A stretch of 64,000 nucleotides of DNA, taken from assembly GCA_910578065.1 (NCBI GenBank), contig CAJTPB010000008.1:23271-87270 (forward strand), in the 5' to 3' direction. The position numbers were made by a program, and so were the translations under genes. Of this stretch, positions 35,992 to 44,480 are shown piece by piece (positions within the stretch are counted from its first letter, which is position 1; each line of letters begins with the position of its first letter). This DNA is from an uncultured Christensenella sp. (GTDB taxonomy: Bacteria; Bacillota; Clostridia; Christensenellales; Borkfalkiaceae). The notes under the pieces were generated by a model that had not been told where the DNA came from, did no database searches, and was given only the letters and a program-made list of their open reading frames with translations.

Positions 35992-37283
35992 ATCTTCCGG
36001 AATTGTTTTTAGCGCGCATGAAAGAGAAGCTGGGGGAATCGTTTCCCGACTTTTTGTCTGCTTATCAAAATCCGCCCGTGCGCGGACTGCGCGTAAACAA
36101 CTTAAAAATTCCGCGGGAAGAATTTTTGCGCCGTTTTCCCTATTCGCTTGCGCCCGTTCCGTGGGAAGAAAACGGTTTTTACGTGCAAGAGGAAAAATTG
36201 GGCGCGCACCCTTATCACTTTGCGGGGATGTACTATTTGCAAGAACCTTCCGCCATGTGCGCCGCGCCGTTATTGGGCGCAGCAGAGGGGGAGCGCGTGC
36301 TTGATCTGTGCGCCGCGCCGGGGGGCAAAACCACCCGCTTGGCGCAGGATATGAAGGGGCGGGGGATTCTTGTCGCAAACGAGTACGATTCCGTTCGCGC
36401 CCGCGCGCTTTCGCAAAACGTCGAGCGGCTCGGGGTTACGAATTGCGCGGTGACGAATGCCGATTCTTTTCGCCTTGCCGAACGCTTTCCCGCATACTTC
36501 GATAAAGTGTTGGTAGACGTGCCCTGCTCGGGCGAGGGCATGTTCAAAAAAGAACCGCTCAGCGTAAGCGGTTGGAGTATGGAAAACGTTATTTACTGCG
36601 CGCGCCGTCAAGCGGAAATTTTAGAAAATGCGGCGCGTATGCTGCGGGGCGGCGGAACGCTCGTTTATTCTACGTGCACGTTTTCAATAGAGGAAAACGA
36701 GGGGCAGATCGCCGCCTTTTTGAATAGGCATTCCGAATTCGAAGCGGTGCAAACGCACGCGCTGTACCCGCACGAAGTGCGCGGCGAAGGGCATTTTGCA
36801 GCCGTATTAAAAAAGAAAGCGGGGGAATGCGGAAGCGCGAAACAATTTGCCGTGCAAACGAATAAAGGCGCGGAACGCGCGTTTGCGGACTTTGCGAAAG
36901 ATTTTTTTGCGGAAGGCAAACTTCCTTTTTTGGGCAAAATTTCTACTCTTTCAGACGGGCGCATGTACCTAATTCCAGAAGGCATGCCCGATTTCGGCGG
37001 GATCCGCGTATTGCGCGCAGGGATCGAATTGGGCGAATGGGACGGCAAACTGTTCAAACCGGCGCACGCGCTTGCCATGTGTTTAAGCGGGGGGAATGCG
37101 GCAAAGTTCGTTTCGTTGGGAATAGAGCAGTCGGAAACGTATCTTCGCGGGGATACGGTAGAATGCGCGCTTGCAAACGGCTGGTGCGTAGTCGGCGTGG
37201 AAGAGTTTCCGTTAGGCATGGGGAAAATCGTAAACGGCAGGGTGAAAAATCATCTGCCCAAAGGACTGCGCAAAATAAAATAA
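35988..37283 (+). CDS. RsmF/RsmB-type 16S rRNA m5C methyltransferase
   Basis: The start is ATG 35988, in ATGA overlap with the exonuclease, giving 431 residues. The Rossmann core begins VLDLCAAPGGKTTRLA (SAM site). The two catalytic Cys of m5C methyltransferases are in VDVPCSGEGMFKK and YSTCTFSIEENEG. The C-terminal part (residues 300-431) is the RNA-binding RsmF-like tail (AFADFAKDFF...YLRGDTVECALANGWCVVGVEEFPLGMGK). The likely target is 16S rRNA; the exact cytosine is not predictable. It sits in an operon with the exonuclease and is followed by a terminator. Confidence 0.9.
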   Translation: MNLPELFLARMKEKLGESFPDFLSAYQNPPVRGLRVNNLKIPREEFLRRFPYSLAPVPWEENGFYVQEEKLGAHPYHFAGMYYLQEPSAMCAAPLLGAAEGERVLDLCAAPGGKTTRLAQDMKGRGILVANEYDSVRARALSQNVERLGVTNCAVTNADSFRLAERFPAYFDKVLVDVPCSGEGMFKKEPLSVSGWSMENVIYCARRQAEILENAARMLRGGGTLVYSTCTFSIEENEGQIAAFLNRHSEFEAVQTHALYPHEVRGEGHFAAVLKKKAGECGSAKQFAVQTNKGAERAFADFAKDFFAEGKLPFLGKISTLSDGRMYLIPEGMPDFGGIRVLRAGIELGEWDGKLFKPAHALAMCLSGGNAAKFVSLGIEQSETYLRGDTVECALANGWCVVGVEEFPLGMGKIVNGRVKNHLPKGLRKIK

Positions 37284-37314
37284 CGCCCTTGAAAAACGAG
37301 GGCGTTATTTTATT
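37277..37314 (+). terminator. Terminator after the rRNA methyltransferase gene
   Basis: AAAATAACGCCCT and AGGGCGTTATTTT pair, followed by T-rich sequence. Confidence 0.85.
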
Positions 37315-37331
37315 TGTAGTATAAAATTTGT

Positions 37332-37490
37332 TTTAAAACGTTACCGTCGTTCCCGATAAAAAGACGGTTGTCAGTTTAAAAAAACGTTTTGTAATATCAA
37401 CGAATTCGGTTAAAACCCGTAACCGTCGTTTCCGATAAAAAGACCGTCATCGAATAAAAAAAGTATGCTGTTATTGCAATTTTTGTTTGT
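37332..37490 (-). repeat. Two degenerate copies of the pnuC 3' end
   Basis: On the minus strand one unit runs from the pnuC stop region (the last three codons, TTGCAATAA) through a TTTTTTT run, GACGGTCTTTTTATCGG and ACGACGGTTACG. The second begins TTGATATTAC, has its own TTTTTTT run, and matches through CCGTCTTTTTATCGG and ACGACGGTAACG. The period is about 82 bp. The arrangement resembles the loci at 19091, 46884 and 51335. Confidence 0.6.
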
Positions 37491-38163
37491 TGTATAAACG
37501 GATCCAATTAAATAATCCGTAAGCGTCGTTTATAAAAAACACGATAAAACAGACGGTCATCGAGAGATATTCGAAATTTTCGATTGTCGCAAACGCCCAC
37601 AATACAATCAATGTAAGATCGTTCAAAGCGTAAGCGAGCGCATAAAGCGTGCTTCTGCGCAGCGTAAGCCACGAAGCAACAAAACTGGTAAAAACGGAAA
37701 AGGTACTAATCAGCAAATTCGCGGTGTGCAGCGCTTTTAAAATCACATAAAACACAACGGATACCGCAATGCCTAAGGCTAAGGCAAGGATAAGTTCTTT
37801 TCCGTCCGTTTTGCGTATTTTTACTTCTTCTTTTTTTGCGGAAGGATGTTTCAGCCAAACGAAAACGGTGATCAGCGCAATGGGCGCGGACATGCCGAGG
37901 TAGGTGATCATCTCGCCGAAATAACGGAAAGAATAAGAAATGATCCCGTACAGAACAGAAAAAGCAATCGATACTATTTGCCCCCAAACATTCCCTTTTG
38001 CAACTAGGATCAAAGCGCACGCGCCCGTAAGGGAGGCGGCAAGGTATAAATATTGCGTGTTCCCGCAGAGGAAAAACGATAGCAAGATCAGAGCAACGGA
38101 ACTTCCCCAAAGCGCATATTCGAAAGGGGTAAACATTGAAAAAAAGCGTTTCAGTCTCTTCAT
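37471..38163 (-). CDS. pnuC: PnuC-like nicotinamide riboside/vitamin transporter
   Basis: 230 residues, starting at ATG 38163 with AAGG six bases upstream (the TTG at 38169 is two codons earlier). Seven hydrophobic helices are visible. The N-terminal half contains ASLTGACALILVAKGNVWGQIVSIAFSVLYGIISY, the PnuC signature, and SYSFRYFGEM follows. PnuC proteins facilitate uptake of nicotinamide riboside; relatives carry thiamine (PnuT) or riboflavin. The gene sits behind a 129-base leader with a terminator, so its expression is likely controlled by an RNA switch. Which vitamin is carried is unresolved. Confidence 0.85.
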   Translation of the reverse strand: MKRLKRFFSMFTPFEYALWGSSVALILLSFFLCGNTQYLYLAASLTGACALILVAKGNVWGQIVSIAFSVLYGIISYSFRYFGEMITYLGMSAPIALITVFVWLKHPSAKKEEVKIRKTDGKELILALALGIAVSVVFYVILKALHTANLLISTFSVFTSFVASWLTLRRSTLYALAYALNDLTLIVLWAFATIENFEYLSMTVCFIVFFINDAYGLFNWIRLYNKQKLQ

Positions 38164-38292
38164 AAACAACCTTGTAAAAAAGCGGCGTTCCTGCTTTCTA
38201 TCTACTTAGACCTGACGATAGAAAAAGAGGAATGCCGCGGCATTTTCTTGCACCCGGTGGCGCGAAGTTTCCTAATTTAATTTTCTTTTATT
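38164..38292 (-). promoter_or_regulatory. Attenuator/candidate riboswitch leader of pnuC
   Basis: From a start near 38292, the RNA has an aptamer-like upstream part containing GGAAACTTCGCGCCACCGGG, then TGCCGCGGCA. A terminator stem follows: GCGGCATTCCT (minus, 38238-38228) with AGGAACGCCGC (38192-38182), one mismatch, and an inner 8-bp stem TTTCTATC/GATAGAAA. A U-run (A-run at 38176-38181) ends immediately before the pnuC ribosome site. The self-complementary TGCCGCGGCA could be an antiterminator. I do not match it to a known class. Confidence 0.6.
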
Positions 38293-38298
38293 ATCAAT

Positions 38299-38327
38299 AT
38301 TATAACAAGCGCATATCAGTTTGTCAA
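38299..38327 (-). promoter_or_regulatory. Perfect SigA promoter of the pnuC leader
   Basis: Minus strand TTGACA (38322-38327), 17 bases, TATAAT (38299-38304). Confidence 0.85.
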
Positions 38328-38417
38328 CAAATTTTCCGAATTGTTTATATCGGCGGCGCCGGCGTAAGATTTATAATGAAATGCGAAAAAGAATTTAGGC
38401 GGAAATGTCCGTATTTG

Positions 38418-38446
38418 TTGCATTTTGTGTGCCGTTTTATTATAAT
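38418..38446 (+). promoter_or_regulatory. Promoter of the GNAT gene
   Basis: TTGCAT (38418-38423), 17 bases, TATAAT (38441-38446). AAGGGG precedes ATG 38469. Confidence 0.75.
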
Positions 38447-38468
38447 TAAACTATTAAGGGGTGTTGTT

Positions 38469-39329
38469 ATGTACGCAATCGAAAACTATCAAAAACAAGA
38501 GCGCTTTCACAAATGTTATAAGGAAATCAGTCGATTTCTTCGGAACAATGCAGATAGCGGCTTTAACGAACATTTTCATTGGGGGCGTTTAGACTGGATG
38601 ATGGCGCATCCGTGTCTCGACGTCGAAATGCTGCCTAAAATCACTGTGTTTAAAGATAGCGGCGGTACGATCGTCGGCACAGCATTATTCGATACAGAAT
38701 ATGAAAATGGATGGTACGTGTTGCATTCCGTTTCCGACGAAAAACTTTTGCGGCAGATGACGGCATACATAAACGACGTCGATTCCGCGCCGACAATCAA
38801 GGCAAATTTAAACGATATTGCGCTTTGTAAGCTGCTCGAAGAAATGAATTTCAAAAAACAATTTTCGGAATATGTTTTGGCTGTAAATTTATCGCACGAT
38901 CTTTCTTATCGGCTTCCGACGGGATTTTGTATAAACGAGCAGAATGCGCCGATTGACGAATGGCAATGGCGATTGGTGATTCACCGCGGTTTCGATCATG
39001 ATGGGATACCGCAAACGCTCAGCGGGGAAGCGGCGGAGGCGGAAAAACATCTGCAAACCAAAGAATACATTAAAACGTTTGCGATAAAAAACGGCGAATA
39101 TGCTGCCCATTGCGGGTTATGGTATAATGGGGGAGAAACGGCATATATCGAACCCGTTGCAACCGTTCCGGAATATCGCAGAAAAGGGCTTGGAAAAGCC
39201 GTCGTATACGAGGCGTTGCGCCGCGCTAAAAACCAAGGCGCGAAAAGGGCAATCGTAATTTCGGAACAGGACTTTTATCAAAATATCGGTATGAGCAAAT
39301 CATCGGAAGTCGTTGCGTTTGTAAAATAA
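38469..39329 (+). CDS. GNAT-family acetyltransferase
   Basis: 286 residues from ATG 38469. Two GNAT-type halves are likely. The C-terminal one is complete: AYIEPVATVPEYRRKGLGKAVVYEALRRAK contains the acetyl-CoA-binding RxxGLGK loop, and DFYQNIGM is the typical end. The N-terminal half (residues 10-130) has the same general layout, but its CoA loop is degraded. Tandem GNAT proteins modify small molecules or proteins. The substrate is unknown. Single gene with its own promoter and terminator. Confidence 0.75.
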   Translation: MYAIENYQKQERFHKCYKEISRFLRNNADSGFNEHFHWGRLDWMMAHPCLDVEMLPKITVFKDSGGTIVGTALFDTEYENGWYVLHSVSDEKLLRQMTAYINDVDSAPTIKANLNDIALCKLLEEMNFKKQFSEYVLAVNLSHDLSYRLPTGFCINEQNAPIDEWQWRLVIHRGFDHDGIPQTLSGEAAEAEKHLQTKEYIKTFAIKNGEYAAHCGLWYNGGETAYIEPVATVPEYRRKGLGKAVVYEALRRAKNQGAKRAIVISEQDFYQNIGMSKSSEVVAFVK

Positions 39330-39350
39330 ATTTTATCATTGGTTGAATCA

Positions 39351-39385
39351 GAAAACAGCCCGTTATCGATCGGGCTGTTTTCTTT
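39351..39385 (+). terminator. Terminator after the GNAT gene
   Basis: GAAAACAGCCCG (39351-39362) with CGGGCTGTTTTC (39371-39382), then T-rich bases. Confidence 0.85.
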
Positions 39386-39690
39386 ATAAAATTTCCGAAC
39401 GACAAACTTTGCAAAAGGGATTAACGAATACGGTTTCAAATTTTTTGACGGCGATCGTTATAATAGGAATCGCAGCACAACTTATCTTGCAAGCGCGAAT
39501 CAACTGTTTTTGGGTGGTTTTTAAAAAAATTTTCCGAATCGCCGATTTGCGAAAGGGAAAAGCCGGAGATGGTCGCGACAGGATAGCAGTACAGTTTATC
39601 TTGCAAACGCGAATCAACTGTGCTTGGCTGCATTATAGATCTTTCGTATAAGTAATTTTGCGAAAGGGCAAAGTAACACGGCATAAAATA
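39386..39690 (+). repeat. Degenerate repeats of about 114 bp
   Basis: Two 35-base cores are almost identical: 39473-39507 and 39587-39621, both containing TTATCTTGCAA and CGCGAATCAACTG. They are 114 bases apart. Degraded copies of the adjoining GCAAAAGGG-type segment occur at about 39410, 39550 and 39660. Part of the unit (GCGAAA-GGG) resembles the 3' part of the upstream GNAT gene, but less clearly than at other loci. No ORF here is convincing. Confidence 0.6.
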
Positions 39691-39717
39691 AAACCCCCGA
39701 ATGATTCGGGGGTTTTA
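39690..39717 (-). terminator. Terminator of the large lipoprotein gene
   Basis: AAAACCCCCGAA (39690-39701) with TTCGGGGGTTTT (39705-39716). On the minus strand it ends in a T-run. Confidence 0.8.
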
Positions 39718-39720
39718 TGA

Positions 39721-42700
39721 TTATTCGTTATAAGGATCGTTTTCATCCTTCGGAGCAGGCTCGGGTTTTTCTTCCTTTGCCTTTTCCGCTTTTTGTTTTT
39801 TCACGGAAACCGCGCTGCGCACTTTCGGCGCTTTGTTTTTCATTGCCCGTCTGATCGCCATGCTCGCAATTACTACGATCAAAGCAAATACCATTGCGCC
39901 CGAAGCGATGATCAGCCAGATATTCGCGCCTACGGTTTCTTCCGTTTCGTCCGGCTTTTCCTCTTCGGTGGTATCGTCCGTCTTATCCCGTTCTACCGTT
40001 ACGTCGGAAGCGGAATAATCGAGGAACATTTGATAAACGGCTTCGCCCGCAATCGATTGCGTGTCTTCGTAATAGAGGGAAGCGATCGCTTCGGTATACG
40101 CCGATTGCTTATAAGAGGAATAAGGATTCCCCGCCTTTTCGGTATCCTGCGTTTTGTCGTAACGCAGATAGGAAGGATCGTCGTAGAACGAATAGCTGTA
40201 ATAAATCGCATTTTTCAGCTTGTCGTCTTCAGTGACGTTGTTCTTATCTTTTTTCAGCTGAGCGACCGCTTCATCGAGCAGTTTTTGATAGTCGGAAGAA
40301 AGGTCTGCGGAATCGTTGTCGTCAAAGAAGACGTAGCTTCCCGCGGGGTTCTTCACGTTGCCGTCGCGCGAACCGCTCCAAACTTCTAAGCGGTAGTCTT
40401 TTGCGTCGCTGCCCGTTTTAATATTAAACGATACCGTGATCCACTTATCCGCAACGCCTTCTTTCGTGCCGTCGACCGTGATCACGCTTTCGGGCATGGT
40501 CGTATGCGAATAGTCGTATCTCGCGTATTTATGGTCGAGGTCGGTAACTTCCGTCGTATACGCGCCGCTCTTTTCGTCGTGATAAGCGTAAATTTTTCCG
40601 TCTTTTGCATAGAACGCAACCGTTTCTTCTTCGGTCACAAGGTTGCCTTCGTCGTCCTTTTCGTAATTTGCAAGGTTGGCATATACTTTCGTATCGGTTT
40701 TATCGATAGCGTTGGTATATAAGCCGTTTTCGCCCAATACGTACGCGACGTCCGTCTTTTTGTTGAATTCTTTATCCGCAGGATCTTTCACGCAAATATT
40801 GCCTTCGTCGTCGTACCAATAGGTAAGGTTGGGAAGGTCGAGCGAAAGACCGTTGGAATATCCCTTGTGCACGTCGGAAGCGTCGATCAGATACACGAAC
40901 GCCTTTGCGCCCTTGGAAACTTTTACCCGAACGGAGATGCGGCGGGTTCCGGAAGATGCAAGATTGGTCGTCGTATGCGCAAGGTATCCGTAAGCCGATT
41001 CCACTTTATTGATAATGGCGAGCGGCTGCTTCGCCGTGCCGAGAAGGATATCCCACCAATCGGAAGCGACCGCCTGCGTCAATACGCCTTTTTGGGCCGC
41101 AATTTCGCAAAGCGCGGTTTTCCATGCGGTGTTTTCGTAAGCGTCCGTATGATCGGAATTTACAAGTCCCGCATAAACGCCTTCGGGCGCGGGGGAGAAC
41201 GCAGAGTCGATCTCTCCGCCTACGCGTTTGTCGCCGCCCTGTACGCCCAAATAGTTCGCGGGTTTTGCAATGTCCGTTTTAACGGAATCGCTGTCGTTCA
41301 TGGCTACGTCGTCGAATTTGCTCGTCGCGCTTGCTTTGCCCGTAAGGGAAACGGATACCGCGCGGTCGCCCGTGGAAACGTAACTCATTTCCGTTTCGGA
41401 CATGGCGTACGTTTGGAAGTTGGCGAACGCCGCGTAGCCGTCGGTATAATCCGCTTTGGTCGTTCCTACGACCGTTTGGGAACCGTAAGTCGCTTCGAGG
41501 CTGAAACTTTTCGTTTCTTCCGTATCGTTAGAGATAAAGAAGAAGCATTGCGCCCAGCCGTCGTAAATATCTTTTACGTCGTCGTTGATATCCACTTTCG
41601 CGACCGTCGTCGAATCGAACGGGTTAATGGAAGTTTTGTTGTCGCCGTCTACAACGGAAATTCCCGCTCCCTTAAAGCCTTTCATTTCGGAAGTCTTTAC
41701 AAAGAAGGAAACAAGAAGTTTTTCGCCCGCCGGAACGGAGAAAGAGGGGGATTTTGCGGTATACGTTGCGCCGTTTGCCGACATCAGCATAACGATGGGC
41801 TGCTCTTCGTCAAAGGGGTATTTTGCAAAATCCTTTTCGAGAACTGCTTTCAAGTATTTATTGTCCGCTTCTTTCATCGCCTTGGGGCTTGCGACTTGCG
41901 CATAGTTGTTTGCCGAGTTGGAAAGCGAAATGGGCGCGTACGTTTCCGTCGTGTACTCTCTGCCGCCGTACGTTTCTTTCGTAAGACCGATTTCGACGGA
42001 GTTCGTAAGCGCAACGTCGGTAAAATCGGCGTACAGATCGAGCGCGTAAGACTGCGATTCCGTACCCGCCGTAAATTTTTTATCTTCGCCGTAATCGCGG
42101 ATATCGCAGGTGTAAGGCGCGGTAATGTTTTGCGTTTTTTCTTCGTACGCTTCGTTGGTGATAACGCTGCACGTTAAATCGTCGAAAAAGGCGTAGCCGT
42201 TAATCGTTTCGTACATATCGGTAGAACTGCCGAAGCCCAGCCCCAGCACGATGCGGAAGGTGCTTGCCGCATACGTGTTCGCGCGGATATATACGGAATA
42301 TTTCACCCAGCCGTTGTTGTTCTTGTCGGGATTCAGCTGCTCGGTGTTTATGTTTTTGATCTGCATTTGGTCGAGCGTGGTTCCGCCTACCGTATGGGTA
42401 ACGCCGATATACGCGCCGCAGTCCTGCGTTGCGGGTTTGTTTTCCCAGTGAACGAGGTTGGAAGTTTTTACCCAAACGGAAAGTTCCGCCGCCGTGCCCG
42501 CCGCAAGCGATACGGTGGAAGAAGAGGTGTAGAACTGCGCCGTTCCGTAAACGGTGGAATTGGTGACCTTTTCGTTGTGGATCATCAAAACGCTGTTGTC
42601 TTCTTTTGCGGTGTTTTCCGCAGAGTAGTCGTGCGTTAAGGGGTTGTCCACTGCGTAGCGGTTTTCTTCCGCGTTCCAAAATCCCTTTACGTCGTCGTAA

Positions 42701-43203
42701 TCGACGGTATATTTATAATCGTCGTACAAAGAAAAATCGTCTTTGGAATCGATATCGTAATCTTCGTACGCCTTTAAACGGTCGTAAGCGGTAACGCCTT
42801 CCGCATTCCAATTCGCAAGCGCGTCTTCTTTGGAAGTAAAGGGGCGCCCGGGCTTTGCAAGATAATCCCATTCCGCCGTATTGATAATTCCCGAAGCCGC
42901 GTCGGAAGTGGGCGCGCTGCCCGTCGAATCGGAACCCGTCGAACGCGACCAGCTGTCGGGCGTGTTGATCAAGTTTAATTTTTTGTTCTTTTCCGTTTGG
43001 TTGTTATCGGGGCAGAACTCGAAATTTCCGTTTTTGATCAGTTGGGTATCCGTTTTGGAAGCGGGGGTATCGTTGTCGTCGTTATCGTCGTCTTTCGCTG
43101 CGCAAGCGGAAAACGTTCCCAAAGAAAGGGAAACCGCAAGAATTGCGGAAAGCGCGAAGAGCCCGCGTTTGCCCGACCGTTTTGTTTTGAATAATTTTGC
43201 CAT
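39721..43203 (-). CDS. Giant cell-envelope lipoprotein with C-terminal membrane anchor
   Basis: The start is ATG 43203 (AAGGTG upstream), giving 1160 residues; a frame to 43401 would add residues with no start signal. The N-terminus is a lipobox signal (FSAC, Cys34) and the mature protein is Asp/Asn/Thr-rich. It contains several beta-sandwich-like blocks resembling carbohydrate-binding modules (AAELSVWVKTSN.., AFFDDLTCSV..). The C-terminus has a hydrophobic helix (WLIIASGAMVFALIVVIASMAI) followed by a long Lys-rich cytoplasmic tail. It thus has a lipid anchor at one end and a membrane helix at the other, which is unusual. It is probably a surface glycan-binding or structural protein. Family unknown. 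Confidence 0.75.
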   Translation of the reverse strand: MAKLFKTKRSGKRGLFALSAILAVSLSLGTFSACAAKDDDNDDNDTPASKTDTQLIKNGNFEFCPDNNQTEKNKKLNLINTPDSWSRSTGSDSTGSAPTSDAASGIINTAEWDYLAKPGRPFTSKEDALANWNAEGVTAYDRLKAYEDYDIDSKDDFSLYDDYKYTVDYDDVKGFWNAEENRYAVDNPLTHDYSAENTAKEDNSVLMIHNEKVTNSTVYGTAQFYTSSSTVSLAAGTAAELSVWVKTSNLVHWENKPATQDCGAYIGVTHTVGGTTLDQMQIKNINTEQLNPDKNNNGWVKYSVYIRANTYAASTFRIVLGLGFGSSTDMYETINGYAFFDDLTCSVITNEAYEEKTQNITAPYTCDIRDYGEDKKFTAGTESQSYALDLYADFTDVALTNSVEIGLTKETYGGREYTTETYAPISLSNSANNYAQVASPKAMKEADNKYLKAVLEKDFAKYPFDEEQPIVMLMSANGATYTAKSPSFSVPAGEKLLVSFFVKTSEMKGFKGAGISVVDGDNKTSINPFDSTTVAKVDINDDVKDIYDGWAQCFFFISNDTEETKSFSLEATYGSQTVVGTTKADYTDGYAAFANFQTYAMSETEMSYVSTGDRAVSVSLTGKASATSKFDDVAMNDSDSVKTDIAKPANYLGVQGGDKRVGGEIDSAFSPAPEGVYAGLVNSDHTDAYENTAWKTALCEIAAQKGVLTQAVASDWWDILLGTAKQPLAIINKVESAYGYLAHTTTNLASSGTRRISVRVKVSKGAKAFVYLIDASDVHKGYSNGLSLDLPNLTYWYDDEGNICVKDPADKEFNKKTDVAYVLGENGLYTNAIDKTDTKVYANLANYEKDDEGNLVTEEETVAFYAKDGKIYAYHDEKSGAYTTEVTDLDHKYARYDYSHTTMPESVITVDGTKEGVADKWITVSFNIKTGSDAKDYRLEVWSGSRDGNVKNPAGSYVFFDDNDSADLSSDYQKLLDEAVAQLKKDKNNVTEDDKLKNAIYYSYSFYDDPSYLRYDKTQDTEKAGNPYSSYKQSAYTEAIASLYYEDTQSIAGEAVYQMFLDYSASDVTVERDKTDDTTEEEKPDETEETVGANIWLIIASGAMVFALIVVIASMAIRRAMKNKAPKVRSAVSVKKQKAEKAKEEKPEPAPKDENDPYNE

Positions 43204-43285
43204 AAAACACCTTAATCGTTTTTTCCGAATTTTTCCGGTTGCAATCGGCGCGCCGCGCGCGTTTGGAAAAATCCGATACGACACT

Positions 43286-43314
43286 ATTTTAATATAAAAC
43301 GCAAGGATAATCAA
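43286..43314 (-). promoter_or_regulatory. Promoter of the large lipoprotein
   Basis: Minus strand TTGATT (43309-43314), 17 bases, TAAAAT (43286-43291). Confidence 0.7.
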
Positions 43315-43391
43315 GCAGTTTCGGGTGAAATCGGGGAAAAAACGAAATTTTTTTTGCCGCGTGCGCAAACTGATTTTAAAAGGAGCGGGAA

Positions 43392-43754
43392 ATGAAAGCA
43401 AAGAAGGGATTATACGCCTATCTTACGGGCGGGGCGCTTACGGGCGCGGTAAACGGACTTTTGGGCGGCGGAGGCGGCATGCTTGCGGTGCCGCTTTTGC
43501 AAAAGGTGGCGGCGCTGCCCGCGCGCGAATCGCATGCAACGGCAATCGCGGTGATTTTGCCCGCCTCCCTTGTAAGCGGCATCGTTTATTTGCTGTTCGG
43601 GTTGGTGCCGCTCGAAATTCTGGTGCCCGTCGCGCTGGGGGTAAGCGCGGGCGGTTTTTTGGGCGCAAAACTGCTTGCCCGTTTTTCGGCGGATAAGATC
43701 ACCTTTTTGTTCGCCCTCTTAATGTTTGCCGCAGGCGTGAGGATGGTGTTTTAA
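43392..43754 (+). CDS. TauE/SafE-family half transporter, first part
   Basis: 120 residues with four membrane helices; AGGAGCGGGAA precedes the ATG. GALTGAVNGLLGGGGGMLAVPLL is the TauE/SafE signature, the glycine loop in the first helix pair. Full TauE/SafE proteins have about 250 residues with this motif twice, once in each half. This protein is only one half. Its partner begins on the last base of this gene's stop codon (TAATG), so the two are coupled and probably form a heterodimer. TauE/SafE proteins export sulfite or small organosulfonates; the substrate here is unknown. Confidence 0.8.
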   Translation: MKAKKGLYAYLTGGALTGAVNGLLGGGGGMLAVPLLQKVAALPARESHATAIAVILPASLVSGIVYLLFGLVPLEILVPVALGVSAGGFLGAKLLARFSADKITFLFALLMFAAGVRMVF

Positions 43755-44152
43755 TGTCTTTTTATCTGTACTTTCTCTGCGGAATATTGGGGGGCGTTCT
43801 CGGCGGAATGGGCATGGGCGGCGGCACCGTTTTAATTCCCCTTTTAACGATTTTTTGCGGCGTGGAACAGGGGGCGGCGCAGGGAGTGAATTTGCTTTCT
43901 TTTTTGCCCATGTCGCTGCTTGCGCTTACGGTGCATGCAAAAAACGGACTGCTGAAAAAGGAGGGGCTGTTTTATTTGATCGCGCCCGCTTTGCTTTTTT
44001 CGGTGGGCGGGTCGCTGCTTGCCGCGCACCTGCCCGCCGTCGTGCTGAAAAAAGGCTTCGGCGTGTTTTTGATCGTGCTTTCTTTTTTTCAATTCTCTTC
44101 CGCGATCAGATATTTTCAAGCGCGCAAGCAGGAAAAAGCGGCGGCGAAATAA
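43754..44152 (+). CDS. TauE/SafE-family half transporter, second part
   Basis: 132 residues with four helices; the motif GILGGVLGGMGMGGGTVLIPLL repeats the signature of its neighbour. The ATG overlaps the stop of the upstream gene (TAATG). A single frameshift cannot explain the split, since each half has its own start and both have complete signature loops, so it looks like a stable two-gene form. It ends in a short charged tail. Confidence 0.8.
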   Translation: MSFYLYFLCGILGGVLGGMGMGGGTVLIPLLTIFCGVEQGAAQGVNLLSFLPMSLLALTVHAKNGLLKKEGLFYLIAPALLFSVGGSLLAAHLPAVVLKKGFGVFLIVLSFFQFSSAIRYFQARKQEKAAAK

Positions 44153-44445
44153 TCGGGTTTATTGCGGTTTGTTCCTGCGTCCTTTGCGCGCACAAAAAGG
44201 AAATGTTAGCGGGAACAGTCGAATGTTCTTTAAATTGACGGGGCGTGAATGTTGATTCCGTACGAAAAGCGCGCGCTTCGTATGCTCGCAGGGCTTTAAA
44301 AACGCTTTTTTGCAGAGAGTTGGTGGAGCTTGGAACGCTATCGCATGGGCTTGCTGCGTGCGGATCAATACAACGCTGTGCCGAGCCGAAGTTTTTTCTG
44401 CAAACAATCACTGAAAATCGCCGTAAAGAATTTTTCTGAAAACCG
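44153..44445. other. Gap without a recognised gene
   Basis: 293 bases. TGTTCC (T)GC near 44169 and GC(G)GGAACA near 44212 form a long-loop inverted repeat. No ORF in any frame looks genuine. A promoter for the next gene follows at 44446. Confidence 0.5.
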
Positions 44446-44474
44446 TTTACAAACGGCTGCGTTTGCGGTACAAT
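44446..44474 (+). promoter_or_regulatory. Promoter positioned for a leaderless transcript
   Basis: TTTACA (44446-44451), 17 bases, TACAAT (44469-44474). The start should be at about 44481, the A of the HAD gene's ATG, and no Shine-Dalgarno is visible. Confidence 0.7.
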
Positions 44475-44480
44475 GCGGTT

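Noticed and set aside
38182..38238. Hammerhead ribozyme on the plus strand (CTGACGA)
   Set aside because: No stem II or matching GAAA follows; the sequence is explained as the minus-strand terminator hairpin.
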